Source: Albidovulum sp. (GTDB lineage Bacteria; Pseudomonadota; Alphaproteobacteria; Rhodobacterales; Rhodobacteraceae). Taken from it: a stretch of DNA of 22,208 bases. The notes under the pieces were generated by a model that was not told the origin of the DNA, made no database searches, and saw only the letters and a list, made by a program, of their open reading frames with translations. Positions 6,989 to 14,218 of this stretch are shown in pieces (position 1 is the first letter of the stretch; every line of letters starts with the position of its first letter). A program made the position numbers and the translations under genes. The DNA is taken from contig JACKKB010000015.1 of the NCBI GenBank assembly GCA_020637635.1, forward strand, positions 1-22,208, in the 5' to 3' direction.

Positions 6989-7875
6989 TCCGCTGCCGGC
7001 GGCAGGAGCCGCGCCCGCGCCTCGCGCCGGATCGCCCGCGTGAGCGGTGCGAGGGCGGCGGCCGAGATCCGGCTGACCTGCCAGTAGAGCGGGGTTTCGA
7101 GACCCCGCCCGGGAAGCAGTTCGACCAGAGCACCCCGCGCCAGCGCCCCGGCCACGAGCGGCCGCGGGTTCATCCCCCAGCCAAGCCCGAGCCGTGCAGC
7201 GGCGACAAAACCGTGGCTGGAGGCGAGATGGTGGGCCCTGAGCGCGATCCGCGTTCCCGTCACCGCCCGCGCCCAGTCGGCCTGAAGCCTGTCCCGGGGC
7301 GAAAAGACCAGCGCCGGCGCGGCGGCGAGCGCGGCGGCCGTGACCCCGTCGGCAAACCAGCGCGCGGCGAATGCGGGGCTTGCCGTCGCGACATAGCCGA
7401 GCCGCCCGAGCGCAACACAGTCGCAGCCCGCCACCGGCGCCGCCTGCGCGGTCACCGCCGCCTGAACCTCGCCCCGCCGCAGGAGCGCGGCCGAATGGTC
7501 CTGATCGTCGATGACCACATCGAAAAGCAGCCCCGGCACGGCGGCGAGCGCCGGCAGCGCCCAGGTGGCGAGGCTGTCGGCGTTGACCGCGAGCCGGGCC
7601 ACGGCGAGGTCTTCGCCGGCGACAGGCGCCAGCGACCGGTCGAGCGCGCGTTCGAGAAGCGCCACCTGCTCGGCATGGCGCACGAGGCGCCGTCCCGCCT
7701 CGGTCGGCTCGGCCGGCGGACCGCGCCGCACCAGCGCCGCGCCCATCCTGTCCTCGAGCGCGCGGATGCGCTGCGAGACGGCGGGGGCGCTGACGTGCAG
7801 CGCCCTCGCCGCCGCCTCGAAACTGCCGCCTCGGATCACCGCGGAAAGGGTTTCGAGAAGGGTGTAGTCGAGCAT
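6985..7875 (-). CDS. lysG: LysR-family regulator of basic amino acid export (ArgP/LysG type)
   Basis: A 296-residue LysR-type regulator of the ArgP/LysG/IciA branch, which activates export of lysine or arginine when these accumulate. The N-terminal winged helix-turn-helix covers about 1-60 (LLETLSAVIRGGSFEAAARA, then LHVSAPAVSQRIRALE), with the usual RLVRHAEQV linker helix. The ligand-binding domain follows (about 90-290). It is transcribed away from a LysE/ArgO exporter gene with a 78-base gap, the standard arrangement of this regulator and its target. The ATG at 7875 has AAGGA about six bases upstream. The operator-like dyad overlaps this ribosome binding site, so it may also control its own expression. 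Whether the effector is lysine, arginine or both cannot be told. Confidence 0.88.
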   Translation of the reverse strand: MLDYTLLETLSAVIRGGSFEAAARALHVSAPAVSQRIRALEDRMGAALVRRGPPAEPTEAGRRLVRHAEQVALLERALDRSLAPVAGEDLAVARLAVNADSLATWALPALAAVPGLLFDVVIDDQDHSAALLRRGEVQAAVTAQAAPVAGCDCVALGRLGYVATASPAFAARWFADGVTAAALAAAPALVFSPRDRLQADWARAVTGTRIALRAHHLASSHGFVAAARLGLGWGMNPRPLVAGALARGALVELLPGRGLETPLYWQVSRISAAALAPLTRAIRREARARLLPPAAD

Positions 7876-7883
7876 AAGCGTTC

Positions 7884-7908
7884 CTTAACCGAAGTAAGCA
7901 GGATTAAG
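7884..7908. promoter_or_regulatory. Candidate LysG operator (CTTAA-N15-TTAAG dyad)
   Basis: CTTAA (7884-7888) and TTAAG (7904-7908) form a perfect 5-base dyad, extendable as CTTAACC against GGATTAAG. It stands out as an A/T-rich island in the GC-rich gap between lysG and lysE. LysR-type proteins typically bind such interrupted dyads in divergent promoters. The left arm overlaps the lysG Shine-Dalgarno. Assignment to LysG is inference from position. Confidence 0.5.
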
Positions 7909-7953
7909 TAGTCTTGCGGCCGCCCCGCTGCTAGTCAAGCGCCAGGAGGCGCC

Positions 7954-8559
7954 ATGGGTTTCGCATTTCTCGCCGGCTTTCAGCTCTCGCTCGGCCTCAT
8001 CACCGCGATCGGGGCGCAGAACGCCTTTGTCCTGCGCCAGGGGCTCATGCGCAGTCACGTCTTCGCCGTCTGCCTCTTCTGCGCGCTCTCCGACGCGCTG
8101 CTCATCGGCGCGGGCGTGCTGGGCATCGGCGCGCTCACGGCAAGGGTGCCGGGCCTTCTGCCGGCGCTGCGCTGGGCGGGCGTCGCGTTCCTGACCTATT
8201 ACGGCCTGCGCGCGCTCCACGCGGCGATGACCGGCGCCGGCGCGCTGGCCGCCGCACGCGGCAGCGCACCGCGCGCGCTCGCGCCGGTCCTTGCGACGCT
8301 CGCCGCCATCACCTGGGCCAATCCGCATGTCTGGCTCGACACGGTCGTGCTCATCGGCTCGGTCGCGGCCCAGTTTCCGGGGCGCGAGCCGGCCTTCGCC
8401 GCCGGCGCGGCGCTCGCCTCGGCCGTCTTCTTCTTCGCGCTCGGCTATGGCGCGCGGCTCCTCGCGCCGCTCTTCGCCCGTCCGGTCGCCTGGCGCTGGC
8501 TCGATCTCGGCGTCGCGCTGGTGATGTTCTCGATCGCACTTCATCTCGCGCTCGGATGA
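7954..8559 (+). CDS. lysE: LysE/ArgO family amino acid exporter
   Basis: A 201-residue inner-membrane exporter of the LysE/RhtB superfamily, ArgO/LysE branch, which expels excess basic amino acids. It has about six hydrophobic segments. The N-terminal FQLSLGLITAIGAQNAFVLRQG is diagnostic of the LysE/ArgO branch, and the mid-protein AAITWANPHVWLDTVVLIG is the matching conserved motif around helix 4. The ATG at 7954 has AGGAGG at good spacing. It is divergent from lysG, its expected activator, and 37 bases upstream of an EamA transporter that may be co-transcribed. Substrate specificity between lysine and arginine is not visible; family and context make basic amino acids much the likeliest. Confidence 0.92.
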   Translation: MGFAFLAGFQLSLGLITAIGAQNAFVLRQGLMRSHVFAVCLFCALSDALLIGAGVLGIGALTARVPGLLPALRWAGVAFLTYYGLRALHAAMTGAGALAAARGSAPRALAPVLATLAAITWANPHVWLDTVVLIGSVAAQFPGREPAFAAGAALASAVFFFALGYGARLLAPLFARPVAWRWLDLGVALVMFSIALHLALG

Positions 8560-8596
8560 GCTTGCGCCCGCGCGCCGGATCGGTCATGTCGCGGCC

Positions 8597-9502
8597 ATGA
8601 GAGTGGAAACCGGCAATCGCCCCGTCGAGGGAGTGCTCTGGATGCTCGCGACCGGGCTCTGCTTCGTCGCGGTGACGGGCTCCGTGCGCTGGCTCGGCAC
8701 CGGCCTGCCGGCGGCCGAGGGGGCCTTCCTGCGCTTCGTCTTCGGCTCGATCCTGCTTGCCCCGGCGCTTCTGCGGCTCCTCCGCAGGGGGCTGCCGCAG
8801 GGTTCGCTGCCGCTCTTCGCGCTTCGCGGCGCGCTTCACTCGCTCGCGACCGTGCTCTGGTTCTACGCCATGGCGCGGCTTCCCGTCGCCGAGGTTACGG
8901 CGATCGGCTATCTGAACCCGATCGTGGTGACGCTCGGCGCCGCGCTCCTTCTTGGCGAAAGGCTCGCGGCGCGGCGCCTGACGGCGGTGGCGGTGGCGCT
9001 CCTCGGGGCGCTCGTGGTGCTCCGGCCGGGGCTGAGGGAACTCGGCCCCGGGCATCTGGCCCAGATCGCCGCGGCGATCTTCTTCGGCCTCTCCTACCTC
9101 ATCGTCAAACGCCTCTCGGCGCTGGCCTCGGCGACCGAGGTCGTGGCGATGATGTCGCTCACGGTGGCGCTCGGCCTTCTGCTGCCCGCGCTCCTCGTCT
9201 GGGTGACGCCCGATCCGGCGCAAGTCGCGATCCTCGTCCTGGTCACGCTGTTCGCGACCGGCGGGCACTACTGCATGACCCGCGCCTTCGCCGCGGCGCC
9301 CTTGACGGTGACGCAGCCGGTGGTCTTTCTGCAGCTCGTCTGGGCGACGCTCCTTGGCGCGCTCGTCTTCGGCGAGCGGGCGGATTTCTATGTCCTCGGA
9401 GGCGGCGCCATGATCATCGCGGCGATCAGCTACATGACCTGGCGCGAGGCGCAGCTGCGCCGTCAGGCGGTGACGCCGCCGCCGGTCGCAACCAAGCTCT
9501 AG
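8597..9502 (+). CDS. EamA/DMT-family transporter
   Basis: A 301-residue inner-membrane protein with two EamA repeats of five helices each (about 12-140 and 155-285), the drug/metabolite transporter layout. Recognisable features are the ATVLWFYAMARLPVAEVTAI stretch ending the first repeat and the PVVFLQLVWATLLGALVFGE counterpart in the second. Substrate is unknown; related proteins export amino acids, S-adenosylmethionine, nucleosides or other metabolites. It starts 37 bases after lysE and may share its transcript. The ATG at 8597 lacks a clear Shine-Dalgarno, whereas an internal ATG at 8642 has GAGGGAG eight bases upstream. I keep 8597 because family members include the preceding RPVEGVLWML segment. 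Its stop shares CTAG with choV, which is convergent. Confidence 0.85.
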   Translation: MRVETGNRPVEGVLWMLATGLCFVAVTGSVRWLGTGLPAAEGAFLRFVFGSILLAPALLRLLRRGLPQGSLPLFALRGALHSLATVLWFYAMARLPVAEVTAIGYLNPIVVTLGAALLLGERLAARRLTAVAVALLGALVVLRPGLRELGPGHLAQIAAAIFFGLSYLIVKRLSALASATEVVAMMSLTVALGLLLPALLVWVTPDPAQVAILVLVTLFATGGHYCMTRAFAAAPLTVTQPVVFLQLVWATLLGALVFGERADFYVLGGGAMIIAAISYMTWREAQLRRQAVTPPPVATKL

Positions 9503-10530
9503 CCGCGCGGGTCGAGAAGCCGAGCGATGACCGTGCGACGCGAAACCTGACCGACGACGCGGCCGCGATCGACCACCTCCAGCGCCCGCGTCTCGTCCTT
9601 CAGGCGCGCCATCACCTCCTTGATCGGCAGGTCGATATCGGCCTGCCCGTCCGTCGGCGTCACATTGGGCGTGGGCTCGATCGCGTCGCGCGCGGTCAGC
9701 ACCGACAGCGGGTTCATGTGGTTCACGAAATCGGCCACGTAGTCGGACACCGGATTGGCGATGATCTCGCGCGCGGTGCCGCATTGGACGATCCGACCGC
9801 CCTCCATCAGCGCGATCCGGTTGCCGACCTTGAACGCCTCGTCGAGATCGTGGCTGACGAAGATGATGGTGCGCTTCAGCTTTGCCTGCAGGTCCAGAAG
9901 CTCGTCCTGCAGGCGCGAGCGGATGAGCGGATCAAGCGCCGAGAATGGCTCGTCCATCAGCAGGATCGGCGCCTCGGTGGCAAAGGCGCGGGCAAGCCCC
10001 ACGCGCTGCTGCATGCCGCCCGAAAGCTCGCCCACCTTGCGCTCGGCCCAGTCCGAAAGACCGACGAGCGCGAGCTGTGCATCGACCTTCCTGCGCCGCT
10101 CGGCCGGGGCAAGCCCGGCAAGTTCGAGCCCGAGCCCGACGTTTTCGCGCACGCTGCGCCAGGGCAGGAGGCCGAACTGCTGGAAGACCATCGCCACGCA
10201 GTTGCGCCGCACCCGCAGCAGGTCGGGGGCAGGGGCGCCCACGACCTCGCAGTTCCAGCCGTCGACATGAAGACGGACCTGGCCGCGGCAAACCGGGTTG
10301 AGCCCGTTGACCGCGCGCAGGAGCGTCGACTTGCCGGAGCCGGAGAGGCCCATGAGCACGAGGATCTCGCCGGTCTCGACCGAGAGCGAACAGTCGTGCA
10401 CGCCGAGAATCTGCCCGGTTTCCTTCTGGATCTCGGCACGGGTCTGGCCCTGGTCCATGAGCGGCAGTGCCGCCTCCGGCGTGTCGCCGAAGACGATGTT
10501 GACCTTGTCGAACTCGACCGCGACCGTCAT
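9499..10530 (-). CDS. choV: Choline ABC transporter, ATP-binding protein
   Basis: The 343-residue ATPase of a glycine betaine/proline-type importer (ProV/OpuAA/ChoV family), which powers choline uptake at the inner membrane. It shows Walker A GLSGSGKST (61-69), the Q-loop in FQQFGLLPW, signature LSGGMQQR (169-176), Walker B ILLMDEPFSALD (189-200) and the switch His227 in SHD. A C-terminal extension (about 280-343) resembles a single reduced CBS-like segment. The length fits ChoV rather than the ~400-residue ProV with two full CBS domains. It is the last gene of choX-choW-choV and overlaps choW by four bases (ATGA), a sign of translational coupling. Its stop shares CTAG with the convergent EamA gene. 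Choline rather than betaine as substrate follows from the adjacent choX and the bet genes. Confidence 0.92.
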   Translation of the reverse strand: MTVAVEFDKVNIVFGDTPEAALPLMDQGQTRAEIQKETGQILGVHDCSLSVETGEILVLMGLSGSGKSTLLRAVNGLNPVCRGQVRLHVDGWNCEVVGAPAPDLLRVRRNCVAMVFQQFGLLPWRSVRENVGLGLELAGLAPAERRRKVDAQLALVGLSDWAERKVGELSGGMQQRVGLARAFATEAPILLMDEPFSALDPLIRSRLQDELLDLQAKLKRTIIFVSHDLDEAFKVGNRIALMEGGRIVQCGTAREIIANPVSDYVADFVNHMNPLSVLTARDAIEPTPNVTPTDGQADIDLPIKEVMARLKDETRALEVVDRGRVVGQVSRRTVIARLLDPRG

Positions 10531-11384
10531 TTGTCGCCTCCGAGCCGCAGCATCCGGTCAAGCACGATGGCGACCACGACGATGATGAAGCCGCTCTCGA
10601 AGCCGAGCGCGGTATTGACCGAGTTCAGCGCCCGCACCACCGGCACGCCAAGCCCGTTGGCGCCGACCAGCGCCGCGATCACCACCATCGACAGCGACAG
10701 CATGATCGTCTGGTTGAGCCCGGCCATGATCTGCGGCAGCGCATAGGGCAGTTCCACCTTCCACAGCCGCTGCCGGTTGGTGCCGCCGAAGGCCGTCACC
10801 GCCTCGAGAAGCGCCGGCGGCGTCGAGGAGACGCCGAGATGGGTCAGCCGGATCGGCGCCGGCAGCACGAAGATCACGGTCGCGATGAGCCCCGGCACCA
10901 TGCCGATGCCGAAAAAGACGATTGCCGGGATCAGGTAGACGAAGGTCGGCAGCGTCTGCATCAGGTCGAGAACCGGCCGCATCCAGGCATAGAGCCTCGG
11001 CCGGTGCGCGGCAGCGATGCCGATCGGCACGCCGATGGCCATGCAGACCACGCAGGCCGAAAGCACCAGCGTCAGGCTCTCGGTCGTTTCCTTCCAGTAG
11101 CCCTGGTTGATGATGAAGAGAAACCCCGCGAGCACCAGGAGGCAGGTCTTCCAGCTGCGCTGAAGGATCCAGGTGAGGCCGACGAAAACCGCGACGATGA
11201 TCAGGGGATGCGGGCTCTGCAGCACCCAGAGAATGCCGTCGATCAGCCCCTGCAGGAGCCGCGACAGAAGCTGGAAGAACCCGCGCCCGTGTTCCTTCAG
11301 CCAGTCGAACGAGAGTTTTGCCACCTTGCCGACCGGGATCTTCGTCCCCGTCAGCCAGTCCATGGCCGCGATCAGCCCGATCAT
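10527..11384 (-). CDS. choW: Choline ABC transporter, permease
   Basis: The 285-residue membrane subunit of the choline importer, ProW/ChoW family. After an N-terminal amphipathic region it has about six or seven helices, with the binding-protein-dependent permease domain at about 95-280. The EAVTAFGGTNRQRLWKVELP stretch is the coupling-helix (EAA) loop that contacts the ATPase. PVLDLMQTLPTFVYLIPAIV is characteristic of the ProW group. The gene lies between choX (97-base gap with a strong hairpin) and choV (four-base overlap). The ATG at 11384 begins MIGLIAAMDWL, as in close family members. The initiation region has GGGGAG upstream. Confidence 0.92.
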   Translation of the reverse strand: MIGLIAAMDWLTGTKIPVGKVAKLSFDWLKEHGRGFFQLLSRLLQGLIDGILWVLQSPHPLIIVAVFVGLTWILQRSWKTCLLVLAGFLFIINQGYWKETTESLTLVLSACVVCMAIGVPIGIAAAHRPRLYAWMRPVLDLMQTLPTFVYLIPAIVFFGIGMVPGLIATVIFVLPAPIRLTHLGVSSTPPALLEAVTAFGGTNRQRLWKVELPYALPQIMAGLNQTIMLSLSMVVIAALVGANGLGVPVVRALNSVNTALGFESGFIIVVVAIVLDRMLRLGGDK

Positions 11385-11419
11385 GGCGCTCCCCGGATTG
11401 CCCCCTGAGATGCCGCGCG

Positions 11420-11442
11420 CCGCGCGTTGCCGCGACGCGCGG
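11420..11442 (-). other. Intercistronic hairpin between choX and choW
   Basis: CCGCGCGT (11420-11427) and ACGCGCGG (11435-11442) form a perfect 8-bp stem around a seven-base loop, in the gap between the binding-protein gene and the permease gene. There is no T-run on the 3' side in the direction of transcription, so it is not a classical terminator. Such structures often stabilise the upstream mRNA, so that the binding protein is made in excess over the membrane parts. The role is inferred. Confidence 0.55.
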
Positions 11443-11480
11443 AAAACCGGCCCCGCCCTTTTCGCGCGAGGCCGGACGGT

Positions 11481-12416
11481 TCAGTTCAGCGCCGCCTTGA
11501 CCGCTTCCATGGCGTCTCCGCCTTCCTTGGTGGTCACGCCCTCGAGCCAGGGGCCAAGCGCATCCTCATGCGCGGCAAGCCATTCCTTGGCGGCCGCCTG
11601 CGGGTCCTCGCCGCCATCGAGGATCTTGCCCATGATCTCGTTCTCCATCGCCAGGCTGAACTCGAGATTGCCGAGGAACTTGCCGGTGTTGGGGCATTCC
11701 GCGACATAGCCGGCGCGGGTGTTGGTATAGACCTCGGCACCGCCGTAGTTCGGCCCGAAGACGTCATCGCCGCCCGACAGGTAGGTCATCTGGAAATTGG
11801 CGTTCATCGGATGCGGTTCCCAGCCGAGGAAGACGATCGGCTTGCCGGCGTTGTCGGCATTGCCGACCTGCGCCAGCATCCCCTGTTCGGAGCTTTCGAT
11901 CAGTTCGAAGCCGCCAAGCCCGAACTGGTCCTTCTGGATCATGTCGAGGATCAGCCGGTTGCCGTCGTTGCCGGGCTCGATGCCGTAGATCTTGCCGTCG
12001 AGCGCGTCCTTGTGCTCGGCGATATTGGCGAAATCGCTGATGCCTTCCTTGGCGCCCTCGGCATTGGTGGCCAGGGTGTATTTCGCCCCGGTCAGGTTCA
12101 TCCGCACGGTATCGACGGTCTTGGCGTCCCGGTAGGGCGCGATGTCGCCCTCCATCGTCGGCATCCAGTTGCCGAGGAAGACGTCGATGTCGCCCTGGGC
12201 GAGGCCGGTATAGGTGACCGGCACCGAAAGCACCTTCACCTCGGTCTCGTAGCCGAGCGCGTCGAGGATCACGGTGCTGACGGCGGTCGTGGCGGTGATG
12301 TCGGTCCAGCCGACATCGGAAAAGATCACCTTGTCGCAGCCGGCGCCGAGCGCGGGGCCCGCAAGCCCGAGCACGAGTGTCGCACAGGCGGCGCCGATAG
12401 GAGAACGGAACGTCAT
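11481..12416 (-). CDS. choX: Choline ABC transporter, periplasmic choline-binding protein
   Basis: The 311-residue periplasmic binding protein of the choline importer. A signal peptide covers about residues 1-24 (ACATLVLGLAGPALGA, cleavage near ALG-AG). The mature protein has the OpuAC/ProX fold with ChoX-type features: DVGWTDITATTAV, FLGNWMPTMEGDI, KIYGIEPGNDGNRL and FLGWEPHPMNANF. The Trp and Tyr residues in these segments correspond to the aromatic cage that binds the trimethylammonium group. It is the first gene of choXWV. The ATG at 12416 has GGGAG upstream and gives a proper signal peptide; an in-frame start at 12479 would read across the BetI operator and is rejected. Choline is the expected ligand because of the divergent betI and betA; acetylcholine or betaine may bind more weakly. 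Confidence 0.92.
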   Translation of the reverse strand: MTFRSPIGAACATLVLGLAGPALGAGCDKVIFSDVGWTDITATTAVSTVILDALGYETEVKVLSVPVTYTGLAQGDIDVFLGNWMPTMEGDIAPYRDAKTVDTVRMNLTGAKYTLATNAEGAKEGISDFANIAEHKDALDGKIYGIEPGNDGNRLILDMIQKDQFGLGGFELIESSEQGMLAQVGNADNAGKPIVFLGWEPHPMNANFQMTYLSGGDDVFGPNYGGAEVYTNTRAGYVAECPNTGKFLGNLEFSLAMENEIMGKILDGGEDPQAAAKEWLAAHEDALGPWLEGVTTKEGGDAMEAVKAALN

Positions 12417-12435
12417 GTGGTGGCTCCCTGTTATC

Positions 12436-12451
12436 TTGATTGATGGATCAA
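12436..12451. promoter_or_regulatory. BetI operator upstream of choX
   Basis: TTGATTGATGGATCAA is a near copy of the second operator at 12587, and both resemble the known BetI site (TTGATTGG...TTCAA) of the E. coli bet promoters. It lies 20 bases upstream of the choX ATG. On the minus strand TTGCCA (12479-12474), an 18-base spacer and TTAGTT (12455-12450) could be a weak promoter, whose -10 and start would fall in this operator. Confidence 0.7.
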
Positions 12452-12586
12452 CTAACGTGCCTTCGCCCCTGCATGGCAAGAGAAATCCTGCGGCGCTCTC
12501 TGTCCGGCACAGGGGGGTCTGGACGAAAGCCTAGCGCAAAGCCGCGAACAGGAAAAGGAAAGTGGTTTTCGGGCGCGCGTTTTTTC

Positions 12587-12602
12587 TTGATTGATGAATC
12601 AA
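12587..12602. promoter_or_regulatory. BetI operator upstream of betI
   Basis: TTGATTGATGAATCAA differs from the operator at 12436 by one base, and both are preceded by C in the same orientation. It lies in an A/T-rich island 39 bases before the betI ATG, consistent with autorepression. The two copies are 151 bases apart (about 14 helical turns) and flank the divergent choX/betI intergenic region. Confidence 0.75.
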
Positions 12603-12641
12603 TAAAAAGTCAGATAGGGAGCGCCGGAAGGAGGGCGGAAA

Positions 12642-13226
12642 ATGCCCAAGGTTGGGATGGAACCGATTCGCAAGGCGGCGCTGGTGCGCGCGACGATCAC
12701 CGAGATCGGCCGCGCGGGATCGCTTGACGTGACCGTCAGCCAGATCGCCAGGCGCGCCGGCATGTCGGCCGCGCTCGCGCATCACTACTTCGGCTCGAAA
12801 GAGCAGATCTTCCTCGCCGCGATGCGTCACATCCTGTCGATCTACGGCGCCGAGGTGCGCGGCGCGCTGGTTGCCGCCGGGCCCGATCCGCGCGCGCGGC
12901 TCGAAGCGATCGTGCGCGGCAGCTTCACCCGCACCAACTTCCGCCGCGAGGTGGTGAGCGCCTGGCTGAACTTCTACACGCTGGCGCAGACGGTTCCGGC
13001 GGCGCGACGGCTTCTCACCGTCTACCAGCGGCGGCTGCATTCGAACCTGATGCACGCGCTCGTGCCGCTGGCGGCCTCCCGCGCGCAGCCGATCGCAGAG
13101 GCGCTCGCGGCGATGATCGACGGCGTCTATATCCGCGAGGCGCTGGCCTCCGGCGCCCCCGACGGCATGGCGGCGGCGGATTTCGTGATCGGCTTTCTCG
13201 ACCGCGAGCTCGGGGCCGCCCCATGA
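12642..13226 (+). CDS. betI: Choline-responsive transcriptional repressor BetI
   Basis: A 194-residue TetR-family repressor. The N-terminal helix-turn-helix (about 8-55) reads RKAALVRATITEIGRAGSLD, then TVSQIARRAGMSAALAHHYF, the signature of BetI including the recognition helix. The C-terminal ligand domain contains RREVVSAWLNFYTLAQTVPA, also typical. BetI represses choline uptake and oxidation genes and releases DNA when choline is present. The Shine-Dalgarno (GGAAGGAGGG) is strong, and the ATG at 12642 fits the family. It is the first gene of a three-gene unit: its stop overlaps the dehydratase start by four bases (ATGA). Two matching operators in the upstream gap support control of both the choXWV and bet arms. 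Confidence 0.93.
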   Translation: MPKVGMEPIRKAALVRATITEIGRAGSLDVTVSQIARRAGMSAALAHHYFGSKEQIFLAAMRHILSIYGAEVRGALVAAGPDPRARLEAIVRGSFTRTNFRREVVSAWLNFYTLAQTVPAARRLLTVYQRRLHSNLMHALVPLAASRAQPIAEALAAMIDGVYIREALASGAPDGMAAADFVIGFLDRELGAAP

Positions 13227-14218
13227 CCGTGCCGGCAGCCGCAGATCTGGCCCGCGCCTATGCCGCGACCCGTGTCGCCACGCGCCGCACGCCGCTTCTG
13301 GAAAGCGCGGCGCTGGCGCGGATGAGCGGCGCCGCGCGGGTCTTCGTCAAGGCCGAGAGCCTGCAGCTTGCCGGTTCGTTCAAGATCCGCGGCGCCTACT
13401 GGCGGCTCCTGCAGCTCGACCCGGGAGAGCGCGCGAAGGGCGTCGTCGCCTACTCCTCGGGAAATTTCGCCCAGGGCCTCGCTGCCGCCGGCGCCATGCT
13501 GGGCGTGCCGGTGACGATCGTCATGCCCGCCGACGCGCCCGAGGCGAAGCGGCGCGCGACCGAAGGCCATGGCGCCCGGGTGATCCTGTCGCATCACGGC
13601 GACAGGCCGCGCGAAGAGGCCGCGGCCGATCTTGCCTGCGCCACCGCCGCCGAGGCGGGGCTGGTGCTCCTGCATCCGTTCGACGATCCGGCCATCGTCG
13701 CCGGTCAGGCCGGGGCCGGGCTCGAGGCGCTCGAACAGCTTGCCGAGGCCGGCGCCCGCGCCGATCTGGTGCTCTGCCCGGTCGGCGGCGGCGGGCTCAT
13801 CGGCGGCGTCGCGCTGGCCTTCCGGGGCGCCGATCCGGCCGTGGCGATCCGCGCGGTCGAGCCCGAGGGCTACGACGGCATGGGCCGGTCGCTTGCCGCC
13901 GGCGGACCCGAGCGCGTCGCCTCCGGCCGCGCCACGATCTGCGATGCGTTGCAGGCGACGCGGCCCGGGCTCGCGCCCTTCGCCGCCGCCCGGATGGCCG
14001 GCGCCAGCGGCGTGGCGGTCGGCGACGCCGCCGTGCGCCGGGCGCTGCGGGTCGCCTTCGAACAGCTCAAGCTCGTGCTCGAACCCTCGGGCGCGATCGC
14101 GCTCGCCGGCCTTCTCGAAGCCGGGGACGAGCTTGCCGGGCAGACCGTCATCGTCTTCGTCACCGGCGGCAATGTCGCCCCCGAGGCGTTCATGACCCTT
14201 CTGGCCGAGGCCTGCTGA
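13223..14218 (+). CDS. Threonine/serine dehydratase (PLP fold type II)
   Basis: A 331-residue pyridoxal-phosphate enzyme of the threonine/serine dehydratase group, which removes water and ammonia from L-serine or L-threonine to give pyruvate or 2-oxobutyrate. The PLP lysine is K54 in LAGSFKIRGA. The substrate loop is SSGNFAQG (about 78-85), and the phosphate-binding glycine loop is PVGGGGLIGG (186-195). There is no C-terminal ACT-like regulatory domain, so it is of the short catabolic type. It is translationally coupled to betI (ATGA overlap) and to betA (TGATG overlap), so it is a member of the bet operon rather than a neighbour by chance. A role in deaminating serine formed during betaine/glycine breakdown is a reasonable inference; serine racemase or hydroxyectoine-type dehydratase activity is an alternative. 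Confidence 0.85.
   Translation: MTVPAAADLARAYAATRVATRRTPLLESAALARMSGAARVFVKAESLQLAGSFKIRGAYWRLLQLDPGERAKGVVAYSSGNFAQGLAAAGAMLGVPVTIVMPADAPEAKRRATEGHGARVILSHHGDRPREEAAADLACATAAEAGLVLLHPFDDPAIVAGQAGAGLEALEQLAEAGARADLVLCPVGGGGLIGGVALAFRGADPAVAIRAVEPEGYDGMGRSLAAGGPERVASGRATICDALQATRPGLAPFAAARMAGASGVAVGDAAVRRALRVAFEQLKLVLEPSGAIALAGLLEAGDELAGQTVIVFVTGGNVAPEAFMTLLAEAC

Noticed and set aside
7884..7908. TTAA pairs in the lysG-lysE gap as a CtrA site.
   Set aside because: CtrA needs TTAA-N7-TTAA; here the spacing is 15, and a LysR-type dyad fits better.
8556..8598. An ATG overlapping the lysE stop as the start of the EamA gene.
   Set aside because: That frame reaches a stop at 8596-8598 and does not join the EamA frame.
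12436..12451. TTGAT...ATCAA in the choX-betI gap as an FNR box.
   Set aside because: The spacer is six bases rather than four, and the two copies match each other and the BetI site over the whole length.
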